From positions 47,172 through 63,167 of the forward strand of contig BQKZ01001410.1 in assembly GCA_036244855.1 (NCBI GenBank): a stretch of DNA of 15,996 bases. The letters are read 5' to 3'. The notes under the pieces are model-generated. The model saw nothing but the letters and a program-made list of their open reading frames with translations. It was not told the origin of the DNA and did not search any database. Position numbers and translations under genes: made by a program. Positions within the stretch are counted from its first letter, which is position 1; every line of letters starts with the position of its first letter. Positions 6,988 to 15,307 of the stretch are shown here, piece after piece. The DNA comes from Temnopleurus reevesii. Taxonomy: Eukaryota > Echinodermata > Echinoidea > Temnopleuroida > Temnopleuridae.

Positions 6988-7004
6988 CCCCCCCCCCCCC
7001 CCCC
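6988..7004. repeat. Poly-C tract (17 C)
   Basis: Seventeen consecutive C follow CTTCTCA. The exact count is unreliable because of slippage. Confidence 0.93.
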
Positions 7005-7030
7005 TAACAGGGAGCTTTTTATAATCTCAC

Positions 7031-7183
7031 CAGGGCCCCGTAACATAAAGGTTTGCGATTAATCGCTATTTGATTTTGCAATCAATTGCAAACTTTAGTA
7101 CATGATTTGCCATAGACTTGCGATCGATACCAATCGCTATCAGATTAGCAATTAATCGCAAACCTTTATGTTACGGAGCCCAG
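7031..7183. mobile_element. Foldback MITE family C (~147 bp)
   Basis: The inverted repeats are 7033-7068 (starting GGGCCCCGTAACATAAAGGT) and 7146-7181, agreeing at 34 of 36 positions. The interior also partly pairs (repeated TTGCGATTAAT/ATCGATCGCAAG-type words), so the whole unit is a degenerate palindrome. CAG occurs at both edges (7031-7033, 7181-7183), which may be a 3-bp target duplication. The symmetry extends a few bases further (CACC on both sides), so the exact ends are uncertain. It has no coding capacity. Similar ends occur in dispersed marine-invertebrate repeats, from memory. Confidence 0.8.
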
Positions 7184-7189
7184 GTGTTG

Positions 7190-7858
7190 CTTTAGCCTGG
7201 CTTTACTTTGAGCTAGAGCTAATGGAACTAGGTTGCATAGCTTCGATACACTTATCATGAAGATGACAACAGCTATACCAGTATAGAGCATAATTCGATG
7301 ATTATATCGTCACTGAGGAAGAGTTATGCTCACCACAAGGTTAACATGCTGAAGTGGGGTACATTGATAGCTCTGCAAAGTTTGGGTGTGGGCAGAGCAG
7401 TAAAACTTTGCCCCACCTTAGCTGCAATTCAATGTTACAACCATGCACCGAGAGAAACAGTTGCGAATGATGTGGCTCTTGCATGCGTCAGACATTAGGA
7501 AATGATGCATGAGTGCAGTAGACATGGTAGATAATAATGATGAAATCCTAAACATGTACCCAATACCTTTCAGTTCCGTGTCGTGTCGTTATGTTGGAAG
7601 CATAACTTTATCAACATAAAATAATAAAGGGTTTCATTCCATCCGCCCCCTCCCCCGATCCACTCGTGCAAGAGTGTGAAGAATATGTTTCAATAAAACA
7701 TGGATCAAAATGTCATTAATGCACACATAATGAACGTCGATCAATCATGCTATAAGATGAAACCAGTATGTTATATTCACATCATTTGGAGTATGTAGGC
7801 GACACGTCATGTTGCGACTGCCCGACGTTCAATCATTTTAAACCACAGACTGTAAATC
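7190..7858. other. Unassigned sequence
   Basis: No gene is recognised. The plus-strand 66-codon frame at 7298-7498 starts with ATG but shows no domain, and part of it overlaps a local inverted pair (AAGTGGGG at 7352-7359, CCCCACCTT at 7412-7420). An AATAATAAAGG string at 7620-7630 resembles a polyadenylation signal by chance composition. Confidence 0.3.
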
Positions 7859-7859
7859 A

Positions 7860-7880
7860 GGCCAAGTATGGAACTTGGCC
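7860..7880. other. Perfect small hairpin
   Basis: GGCCAAGT (7860-7867) and ACTTGGCC (7873-7880) pair perfectly around the loop ATGGA. It has no U-tract and no context to suggest a role. Confidence 0.6.
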
Positions 7881-8161
7881 ATTTCATTGCAACGAGAAAA
7901 AAAAGGAAATAAAAAATAACAAATTCTAATGATATCAGAAGGCGTTAGTCTAAGAGGGCGTAATTCTAAAATACCATACCACAGTGTGCGTTTCTGACGT
8001 ATTCCTGACGCGTGAGATCCCCATGTGTGTCACATAAGGCGATTACATTTCAAACAGAAGAGAAAACACTTATCTACTTTTTATTTTGGTAAAAAGTAAT
8101 AGTTCAGTTAAGAATTATATTTAAGGCGGATCTATTTTTGTTCAGGTGGCTCAAACGAAAT
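7881..8161. other. Unassigned spacer
   Basis: A-rich then mixed sequence with CpG-containing GACGTATTCCTGACGCGTGA at 7996-8015. An acceptor-like CTATTTTTGTTCAG occurs at 8132-8145, but all frames after it close within about 60 codons. Confidence 0.25.
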
Positions 8162-8611
8162 TTAGCCATTTCGAAAGCCCTCGAAAGCGTCATCATGCAT
8201 TCTGAACCACGAATTGCTGCTGGAATCAATGTTAGAAACTGCGAGAATTAATAAGCACCAGAGGGGTATATATGGGGAGATTCCCTTTTTGCCCAGTGGA
8301 GTTGAATGGAAAATATTAATCAGATCATGTCCACCAAATAAACTTGAATATTTAACAGAAGCGAAATTGTACCCGTTATGCCGATTGGGGGAGAATTGCG
8401 TTTCAGAAACACTAAAGGAAGTATATCCATCAGGCATTAAATTGATTTTCGTCACCATATCCCAAGAAGAAAATACATTAAATAGAAATAGATTAAACAA
8501 GTTATATGCTGGTATAATGATAATAAAACATTGCTTATAGCGAATATCACGGCCATTGCGCCTCTTTGCGCTTAAACAAATGAATAATAGGAGATTAAAG
8601 AAGCCATTCAA
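8162..8611 (-). other. Longest open frame, open on both strands; unassigned
   Basis: The minus strand is open for 149 codons to a TAA at 8162-8164. Its first codon is TTG, and the first ATG is at residue 52, giving 98 codons. The plus strand is open across the same DNA from 8166 to a TAG ending 8540 (125 codons), with an initial in-frame ATG at 8229. For AT-rich DNA this is unusually long. The plus frame translates to a soluble, charged sequence (for example GIYGEIPFLPSGVEWKILIR). The minus frame has a hydrophobic N-terminal part (NLFNLFLFNVF) and a Ser/Tyr/Gly-rich middle. I recognise neither. It could be an exon on one strand, a decayed gene, or chance. Confidence 0.2.
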
Positions 8612-8978
8612 TGGGGACTAAGTCATTTATAGTGCTTTTTGAATAGATATGTTTTTAAGGACGGTTCAAACTTTGGTATCGTTGAAGATTTTTTTTAATG
8701 AGATGGGATATTGTTCAAGAGTGACGGAGCAGCATGAGAAAATGGCCGCTCTCCATAAAATTTTGTATGCACGTGAGGGCACGGGAGAACGTTCGGTTGT
8801 ACTTGAACAATACGGTTTTTACACTTGATTGGGAATATAAGAAGGCACAGTTCAATCACATATAGAAGAAAATATAAACAAACATAAGTGTAAGAAAATT
8901 CGGAGTGGTGCCGATTCTTTTAATACTGTAGTTGCAAGTTATGCTCTATAAAAGAAATATTAGATTGGAATATTATAA
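8612..8978. other. Unassigned AT-rich sequence
   Basis: No gene is recognised. It may include more of the body of the LINE remnant that follows, but nothing in it identifies one. Confidence 0.3.
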
Positions 8979-9178
8979 GTCAGCTCGTTTAGTTGAGCTG
9001 CCCACGACTCGCTCCTCAATGATATCCTCAGAGTATTTTATATTCATCTTTATTCATTGTATTTTCATTGTATGTATATTCATTGTACACAGGGTGTGCT
9101 TGTAAAGCAGTTTGTATAACTGAATGCACCTACCCTGTTTTTAAAGAAGACTATAATAAATAAATAAATAAATTATAC
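8979..9178 (+). mobile_element. LINE 3' UTR and tail, plus strand
   Basis: A CAGCTC...GAGCTG hairpin (8981-8986 with 8995-9000) precedes TTCATTGTA-type repeats (about 9052-9088). The stretch ends in GACTATAATAAATAAATAAA with an (AAAT)n tail at about 9155-9172. This layout (3' UTR hairpin, short tandem tail, no coding upstream) is that of a 5'-truncated non-LTR retrotransposon, CR1/L2-like by tail style. The family is inferred and the left limit is uncertain. Confidence 0.5.
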
Positions 9179-9179
9179 T

Positions 9180-9600
9180 GAGGAATGACGCTTAGCTGAC
9201 ATTATCTCTCTGTACTTTTGTATTGAAGGGACATTTTTGTTCTTTTTTTAAATTCAGCAGGCTGTGGTATTAATCTATTACTTCAAAATCATGAACATAT
9301 CTACAAATGCACCCTTTAAAGATATTCAAACTTGCCGCAAACCATCATTATTCCTCAGTATCTATCTGGCACACATCATCATTCCAGAAAGGGCGCAATT
9401 TAGCAAATCAATTTTCTTCATTTGCAATCAAGCAGTATGCCTTTATCTAATGAACTCACGCGGTTGGAATTAATTTTCTCCCTCTCGATCTACTTCGCGC
9501 CCTTTACCCCAATCAAACACTTGGTCTGGGTAAATTTGCCCAAAACCGATTGCATTTTGTCCAAATTGAATGGAAATCAATAAAGACCTGGGTTTAGATG
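9180..9600. other. Unassigned sequence
   Basis: No gene is recognised. An AATCAATAAAGACCTGG string at 9574-9590 contains AATAAA and could be the end of an old transcript or retroelement copy, but nothing upstream supports one. Confidence 0.3.
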
Positions 9601-9605
9601 GCGGG

Positions 9606-9629
9606 CTGGTCAAGCATATACTTGACCAG
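9606..9629. other. Perfect 9-bp hairpin
   Basis: CTGGTCAAG (9606-9614) and CTTGACCAG (9621-9629) pair perfectly around CATATA. The 24-bp unit is nearly a full palindrome. It sits just before the purine-rich region. Role unknown. Confidence 0.65.
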
Positions 9630-9639
9630 AGGGCTAGTG

Positions 9640-10095
9640 TTTATTGGTGCGTGCATGGGAAAGTGGAGATGATGTGATGGGTGGAGAGAGTGGGCTGGGA
9701 GAAAAGGAGAAGGTAAGAGAATGTGATTGAGTGTGCATTTGTGTGCGTGTATGAAAGCGAGAGAGAGAGAAAGAGAGATAGAGAGAGAGAGAGAGAGGAG
9801 GAGGAATATGATGTTTATTTGGGCATACATTTAATCATAAAGTCTAGTGATTCTTCAGTGGAAAAGAGAGAGAGAGAGAGAGAGAGTCAGATGAGACGGA
9901 GATAATAGAGAGAGAGAAGGCGAGAGAGACAGAGAGACTGAGGTAGAGAGTCTAAGACAAACAAAGTGAGAATTTGAGAGAACAAAGGAGAACGAGAGCG
10001 AGAGAGAGAGAGGGAAAATAACCAGTGACACGGAGAAAGCAGAAGGACGGGGTGGAACTTGTCTATGAGTGAGGGCGAGGATAGATGTATATTTT
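9640..10095. repeat. Purine-rich (GA)n compound microsatellite
   Basis: About 450 bp of strongly purine-biased plus strand hold several GA runs: 9758-9798, 9864-9886, 9907-9945 and 9993-10013, separated by diverged purine-rich DNA and a short non-repeat patch (9808-9860). Open frames here encode only Arg/Glu or Ser/Leu runs and are not genes. Mirror-symmetric GA tracts can form triplex DNA. Confidence 0.92.
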
Positions 10096-10230
10096 GGAGA
10101 AGAAAGCAATGAAAGGTGTTTTTAAACAGCAAAGTTAGAGGAGCTAGACAAAATTTCAATTATTCATCTATATTAGATGTTAAACGAGTGATGATATTTT
10201 GCTTAAAAATGCTTGTATGTGTCCGTAGTA

Positions 10231-10329
10231 TATATTAATATGCAAATATATTTGCATATAATGTAAAATCATATAAGATCATATAAAAATCATATAAAAT
10301 CATATAAGATATATTTTATATGATTTGTT
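10231..10329. repeat. AT-rich palindrome and ATCATATAA repeats
   Basis: TATGCAAATATATTTGCATA at 10239-10258 is a perfect 20-bp palindrome carrying two octamer motifs head to head (ATGCAAAT and its complement). It is followed by four to five tandem-like copies of ATCATATAA(A/G) (about 10269-10310), and ATATTTTATATGATTT at 10311-10326, which pairs back with AAATCATATAAAAT just upstream. Confidence 0.7.
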
Positions 10330-10960
10330 TATACAGAAGTAAGAACAAATTCGGCTTTCAAAAGACATTTTAAATGATGAACATGAAATTGTCCGACGAT
10401 ATGAAAAAAAAAACACAAATCATGAATGTAGAATGTAAGATTTAATAACTGTTTTACTTATGGCTGTTTTATTATAGCTGTGCGTGAAGAGAAAAGACGA
10501 CATCATTATTAATGTAGATTTGACTTCTAATCGCGACGAGAATCAAATATAACTATCAAGTACAAGCATTTTAATGCAGAGTATGCACATTGTGAGCAAA
10601 GTCTCAGTGCACATGGTGCTAGAGAATGCTGGTAATTTTGTTTATGATAACATTTGCTCGAAGAAAGTATTAGTTTTCGCCATGGGAGAATTGCAATTTG
10701 ATTATGAAGCATCGGTTCCTGGAAATTTTGAAAAGCTGATACTTGTCTCGGCTATACCTACACTTTATCACTATGATGTGGGGTATAGAAATACAACGAA
10801 ATTAAGACCAATAGAAGCTGACAACTTATATCTGTTGCGCTTGTGATCATAATCAACAGCATGGAACCCTTTTACATTTCCTCTTCTTTCTTTTTGCTGT
10901 CTGCGTGTTATTTTTTGTGTCGTTCACATCAAATTACTGCATATTCCTCTCCTCCATTTT
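10330..10960. other. Unassigned sequence with a 90-codon open frame
   Basis: One plus-strand frame (10574-10846) starts at a true ATG and runs 90 codons to a TGA. Its translation has ordinary amino-acid variety (for example FAMGELQFDYEASVPGNFEK), but I see no domain, signal peptide or splice context, and the length is within chance. I note it without calling a gene. The rest is AT-rich and featureless. Confidence 0.25.
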
Positions 10961-11001
10961 GTGAATTCCTATTTTTCTTCCTCTCCCCCTTCATTCTTTC
11001 T

Positions 11002-11052
<51 letters not shown>

Positions 11053-11130
11053 CCACACACACACACTCCCCTTCTCTCTATCTCTCTCTCTCTATCTCTC
11101 TCTCTCCCTCCCTCCCCCTCTATCTCTGTC
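10960..11130. repeat. (CA)n and (CT)n compound microsatellite
   Basis: A CA run occupies about 11003-11050, continues after an ATC interruption to 11066, and is followed by CT runs at about 11073-11106 and CCCT-rich sequence. Open frames over this DNA encode His/Thr and Ser/Leu runs only. (CA)n can adopt Z-DNA. Confidence 0.95.
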
Positions 11131-11660
11131 TCTACCTCTATATGTCATTTCAATCCTCCTCTTCCTCCTCTCCAAAATGTTGTACCCTCTCTGTATATCC
11201 CCTTTCACTGGCTACCACCCCTCCCCCCCCCCCGTCTCTGTTCCCTTCCCTCCAATACTGTGCTTCATCTCACCCATTCTTTTTTTATTTCACATTTTAA
11301 AGGTAGAATACTTCTTTTGCAGCCTACAATTTGACTTTCCAAGATTGTTGTGTTATGTTGAAGAGTACTAAATGTTAGATCTTATCACCAATCAATTAAG
11401 CACAAAGATTGGTCACGATAGGCGCATTTATAGTTATTCAATTGTTCGTTCAGTTCTAATTTTTGCCATTTCGCCTGGTTTGCATTTTAACATCCCCCCC
11501 CCCCACTTCTCTGCACCGTGTCTACCACCTCCTCCCCCCCCCCTTCCCCCATTCCCCTCCTCCTTTAGACCTTCACCCTACTCTCCAATATGAATCCTTA
11601 TCTCACCCCTTCTTCGTTTATTTCTCATTTTGACATGTCGCCTGGTTTGTATTTCCACGC
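11131..11660. repeat. C-rich region with long-spaced direct repeats
   Basis: The plus strand is pyrimidine-rich with C runs near 11223-11233, 11493-11505 and 11533-11542. TCCAATA...ATCTCACCC...TTATTTC(A/T)CATTTT occurs at about 11251-11298 and again 333 bp later at about 11584-11631. A second word, TCGCCTGGTTTG(C/T)ATTT, occurs at about 11471 and 11638, 167 bp apart. The ratio of the two spacings is close to two, suggesting a decayed tandem repeat with a ~167-bp period. Confidence 0.5.
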
Positions 11661-12600
11661 TTCGCCTCGGGTCAAATGGGCGCCATGATCGGTTCTGCAT
11701 TCAGCCCCAAATTTCAATAATTCGATATTGATGCGTTGCACACGAATCCTGGCATATTTGCCCTAAATCCACAGGGGATATCTCGTTTCATTATCAAGGT
11801 CAGCTTTTGAAATCCTTGCAAGGATTATGAACTTGAATATGAATTTAGATACATTGTACATTGGTGTTTTATAGATGTTTTCATAATTTTATTTGATTTT
11901 GATATCAAGTTCAGACTAAGGGACTGTAGAGCTTTTGGTATGAGGGGAAATATTTTATTGAATTGGACAGGCATGCGATAATTTAGAAAAATGAATGTAG
12001 GACAAGGGCATATTCTGGGAAAAAGGAAGTAGAAAAAGAATAATTGTAAGGGGGTACATAATTAGTCTAGGCATCGGAAATAATAAGGAAATTTTATTTC
12101 AATAGCAATAGAAAATACTGATTTTACCTGGTTTTGAAGAGTAGGCTGATATTATAATACCAGTATTTACGTTATGGCGCCGAAAATCATTGAACACTGA
12201 TGTCCATGTTATTGTTTATTGTTTCCTTTGTTCCACTCTGTTTTTAAATTTAATCAATTCATTTGTATGTTATCTCTTTAATCAGGATTCATTGATCTTG
12301 TAATTTTCCGGGCATTCATACACCCACTGAAAATAATCAAAAGCTTTTGTTTAGTTACCCAATAATACCGCCCTTTGTTCAGATAACGTATTCCGCTAGA
12401 AAGATGAACTTTTTCGCATTTGTTGTATAAAATGAAAATCTAAACTACGTCTGAAAATAGCTATTTAGCTTTGCTTTCACATGTTTGCATGTAATCTAAT
12501 TGTAATTGCCTTTTTTCCGTTCACAAGTAATAACAGAAAACCCCCAAACCACACAAAACCACTTCCAGAACATGTTGCTCCTTTGTTTAACACTCCACAT
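11661..12600. other. Unassigned gene-free sequence
   Basis: No coding frame of interest, RNA gene or bounded repeat is seen. The only short motifs are CpG-containing ATGGGCGCCATGATCGG (11678-11694) and a GGCGCC at 12177-12182. Confidence 0.35.
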
Positions 12601-12607
12601 GGAAATG

Positions 12608-12645
12608 GGTGGGGTGAGGGCGAAGGGGGTGGGGGGGGGGGGGGG
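12608..12645. repeat. G-rich tract with 15-G run
   Basis: GGGTGGGGTGAGGGCGAAGGGGGTG is followed by a run of fifteen G at 12631-12645. Several G blocks in series could form a quadruplex. Frames through it on either strand encode Gly or Pro runs only. Confidence 0.9.
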
Positions 12646-12649
12646 TAAA

Positions 12650-13006
12650 CTCTCAACCCAAGTCCTTCTCCTGGCACACCGCATATCAAAGCTCTGTCTA
12701 ATATCCCCATGGACGGGTTGTATTTATCTATTGGATACAGTGTTGAACCGGAGGCAAACATGGTTCAATTTACGTATTTATAAAATAAACGCCGGGTGTG
12801 GGGCTGGGTTTCCCGATTGAATTATTTCACGAAAGCTTGTCTGGGTTTTTCCCCCATCCACCGCGGGTTACGAGAAGGCCTAGTTTGTTTTATCAAGAGG
12901 AAGCGAGTTAAAGGTACATTTTTCTTTGTATCTGTCTGGCTTTTGAAAATATGTTGATACTAATTAATATGCAAACCAGCATCTTCATTTCTTCACGTTC
13001 GGGGAA
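12650..13006. other. Unassigned sequence
   Basis: No gene is recognised. The CpG-containing portion 12780-12890 (GCCGGGTGTGGGGCTGGG, CCACCGCGGGTTACGAG) is GC-richer than its flanks but shows no frame longer than about 30 codons beyond the G-rich tract. Confidence 0.3.
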
Positions 13007-13175
13007 TAGTGAAATCAGTTCAGTTCAGTACAGTTCATATATTTCCACAAATCGATTAAAAACACAAGGTACATGTAACAATCAGAATACATTAAACAAG
13101 TGAACAATAATAAAACAATCAATCAAAATGTGGCGGGGAATGACAACGACCAAAATGACCTATAAATAATGGACA
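13007..13175 (-). mobile_element. LINE 3' tail, minus strand
   Basis: Read on the minus strand, the sequence passes through CATTTTGATTGATTG and GTGGAAATATATGAACTG and ends in short tandem GAACT/TGAAC units (plus-strand CAGTTCAGTTCAGTACAGTT at 13017-13036). A five-base tandem tail after an AT-rich 3' UTR is typical of CR1/L2-like non-LTR elements. No coding sequence remains. The family is inferred and the distal limit is uncertain. Confidence 0.5.
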
Positions 13176-13229
13176 TTAATGTTCATTACTTTCTATTTTC
13201 TTTCTATTTTTACACACTGTTTCTTTGTT

Positions 13230-13300
13230 TGTAAGGCGCCTTTAGCATCATACCATGGATCTATAAGCGCTACAAACAGCCATCATTATATATATATTTT
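13230..13300 (+). mobile_element. Possible SINE/LINE 3'-end fragment
   Basis: TAAGGCGCCTTTAGCATCAT followed by GGATCTATAAGCGCTACAAA and a TATATATA stretch resembles the GCGCTATATAAA-type tail seen at the end of SINE copy 1. No tRNA-like head or B box is present upstream, so only a fragment would remain. Confidence 0.3.
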
Positions 13301-13900
13301 TGTTATTAGTATTAATTATTAAACCTTGGACATTTGCAACAAATGTCATATTTCTAACTAACCCTTTATAATTATTTTCTCTTACTTTAGATCACTTTGC
13401 TCTTAATGTATCACTTAATACCATCATGCTATGTACTGAATTCAAATATAACATTTCTATTAACAATTGGTACTGTTTTAAATTATAAAGTTCACTGCAA
13501 GCAGCCACAGCTTTGTAGTAAAAGTTTATTTACACAGTTTGCATTTTCCTTGTGCAGTCCCATTCAAACACGTTTTGGCAACAACAACAATATAATCGAG
13601 TCCCATCTATGTGAAGTTTTGAATTTTTGACCATTCAATGCTACAGTTGACAATGTATTGCTAACACAATATTCTACACATTAAACATTTCATCATTCAT
13701 TTCTAAAAATGTAAGCATAAGAAATAAGTATCTTTATTGTTCGTTTTTTTTGAATTAATATAACCAGCTGTTTTGAAGTACTGAAAAAACCTGAACAAAG
13801 AAAACCAATATTGCTCAGTTTTCATTACGAAATCTGACCCCACATCAAAAGCTGGGTCAGGGACTGAAATGCCGAAAATTAAAACCAAAACTCGACTTAT
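13301..13900. other. Unassigned AT-rich sequence
   Basis: No gene is recognised. CTGACCC (13836-13842) and GGGTCAG (13854-13860) form a 7-bp inverted pair of nuclear-receptor-like half-sites with a wide gap, probably incidental. Confidence 0.3.
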
Positions 13901-13903
13901 TAC

Positions 13904-13999
13904 CTGCGACATAACGTGGCCCAGGAGAGCGTATATATTGAAGTTTGATCCGCAAGCCTTTCTCGGTAAAACCCAGTTTCTACAGCACCTGTGGAATTC
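13904..13999 (-). CDS. Possible internal exon, 32 codons, unknown protein
   Basis: The minus strand is open for 117 codons at 13703-14056 (first codon TTG). Within it, an acceptor-like pyrimidine tract (TTTATCCTTCGTTTTTGAG) ends at 14000, and a donor-like CAG/GTAATAAGT starts at 13903. They enclose 96 nt, exactly 32 codons in phase 0 at both ends, with GC clearly above the flanks. The enclosed residues begin EFHRCCRNWVLPRKACGSNF and end in LLGHVMSQ. I recognise no family. No companion exon is identified elsewhere in the window, so a relic or chance frame is as likely as a real exon. Confidence 0.2.
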
Positions 14000-14056
14000 C
14001 TCAAAAACGAAGGATAAATGAAAAGCGAGACTCGAATTTTTGCTCTCAATTGCCAA

Positions 14057-14899
14057 GATTATTGCATATTATTTTCCACTGCAGCTGTATGTGAAGATTT
14101 CACTTGCACCCAATATGAAAATTGGAAAAAGAGGGCGCCCTAGCTATTAGGTATGGTGCATTCTTATTAGCACTGGATCTATGTTTAAACGATAAGAAAA
14201 TATCAATCAGAACTGCCGATTGACCATTATTATTATATTATTTCATAATTTGTGTGTCATAAGAGAGGCTATATTAGCTATATATAATTTAAAAAAAAAA
14301 TAGCTATATATATTTTTCTGGTAAACTATCGTAAGTACATGCAATATAATATTTTGAGCTGAAATATGACACATACCTTTAAACTTCTTAAAGGCTGTTG
14401 TACGCATATTTCTTTTTCATTTTTCCTCTTCTCATCAAGATGATTCAAACATGAAATTTTGAATAATTGAAATAATTGAATAAAACTGATGGATTGTTTA
14501 TTTCTTAATTCAAAACGCCAACGCGCCAATTTAGACCTTAAACTATTCATAATTCAGTACGCTGCTTGACTTTTAAAAGAAAAATTAGTTTACATGTAGC
14601 GCATATGAAAATGGTGTCATCATAATTTTCCTGAAGCATGTCCTAACTGCATACGAATTTTTCATTGAAGAATATATATTATTGCTGCAAGGTGGATTCT
14701 CAGAATTGGGTCGATATTTTCTCGAGTGAAAAAAGTCGTTTAAATGAGTGCTCCACCCCAGGATAAATCCACTCATATCCCATTGATCGCACTGGTTGCT
14801 CGAAACACAATTCTTCCATCAGCAAAATTTAAAATGATTTCTGAACAAAAAATCACCTTCCTAGGTATGTACCTTCCGGCTAAATAAGAAAAAAAAGAT
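14057..14899. other. Unassigned AT-rich sequence
   Basis: No credible gene. An AGGGCGCCCT palindrome lies at 14133-14142. TAGCTATATATA words occur on both sides of a ten-A run at 14276-14312. The minus-strand frames 14326-14550 and 14585-14776 have no recognisable domain. Confidence 0.3.
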
Positions 14900-14909
14900 G
14901 TCACGTGAC
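14900..14909. promoter_or_regulatory. Exact GTCACGTGAC E-box (CLEAR-type)
   Basis: The ten-base palindrome GTCACGTGAC matches the consensus bound by MiT/TFE factors (TFEB, TFE3, MITF) and also by USF. An inverted CCAAT (GAATTGGTC) follows about 25 bp later at 14932-14940. GC rises downstream. This could be a small promoter, but there is no TATA box, initiator or assured start codon. Confidence 0.3.
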
Positions 14910-15168
14910 TAACAACGAACCATTTCAGCCGAATTGGTCGAGGCTCATTCAAAGTTTATCTCCAACCTGTGCAGCAGTTATGAAGATTCGTGAACGCAGA
15001 AATACAGGGCGGCAACGCTTGGCGAACGGTTTAACCGTTCGTGTAGCGCTCAATAAACGCACTGGTTGGATTATGCTGTTAAAGAGTATTCCCCCAATGA
15101 ATATCGTAACTGTTAACAGAGAAAAAAAGAAACGGGGAAACCCAAGAGACCCAAATATATTTTTTTAG
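14910..15168 (+). other. GC-richer open stretch with a 19-bp palindrome
   Basis: A plus-strand frame is open to a TAG after 15165. Its first true ATG is at 14980, giving about 62 codons with a basic composition (MKIRERRNTGRQRLANGLTV). CGAACGGTT and AACCGTTCG at 15023-15041 form a near-perfect palindrome, with weaker pairing outside it (ACGCTTGG left, GTAGCGCT right). The latter fits a small inverted-repeat element as well as a coding exon. I recognise no protein family. Confidence 0.2.
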
Positions 15169-15307
15169 CTATTAGTTACGAAGAAAAGAGTATTTTAATA
15201 AGGAGACACAAAATAAATAGAGTACAGTAAAGCGGACAAATATGGACTCCGGGATGACAGAACGACCTTTAAATATTCCTTTTGGATCAGGCGGGTCACT
15301 TTCAGGA

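Noticed and set aside
9594..10159. Several frames of Ser/Leu or Arg/Glu runs on both strands
   Set aside because: Direct translation of (GA)n/(CT)n repeats.
10574..10846. 90-codon frame with a true ATG
   Set aside because: Ordinary composition but no domain, no splice or promoter context; length within chance for this window. Noted in the feature list as unassigned sequence only.
10843..11371. Frames of 163 and 136 codons, the former the longest plus-strand frame
   Set aside because: Length comes from (CA)n, (CT)n and C-rich repeats without stops; His/Thr and Ser/Leu/Pro low complexity.
11471..11660. A retroviral or LTR structure from the repeated TCGCCTGGTTTG word
   Set aside because: Repeats are short and diverged, with no TG...CA ends, primer-binding site or polypurine tract linked to coding sequence.
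12477..12820. Overlapping frames of 94, 62 and 104 codons
   Set aside because: All cross the 15-G run; Pro or Gly runs and no recognisable domain.
13836..13860. Nuclear-receptor response element (TGACCC ... GGGTCA)
   Set aside because: Half-sites are everted with an 11- to 13-base gap, not a standard spacing, and sit in otherwise unremarkable DNA.
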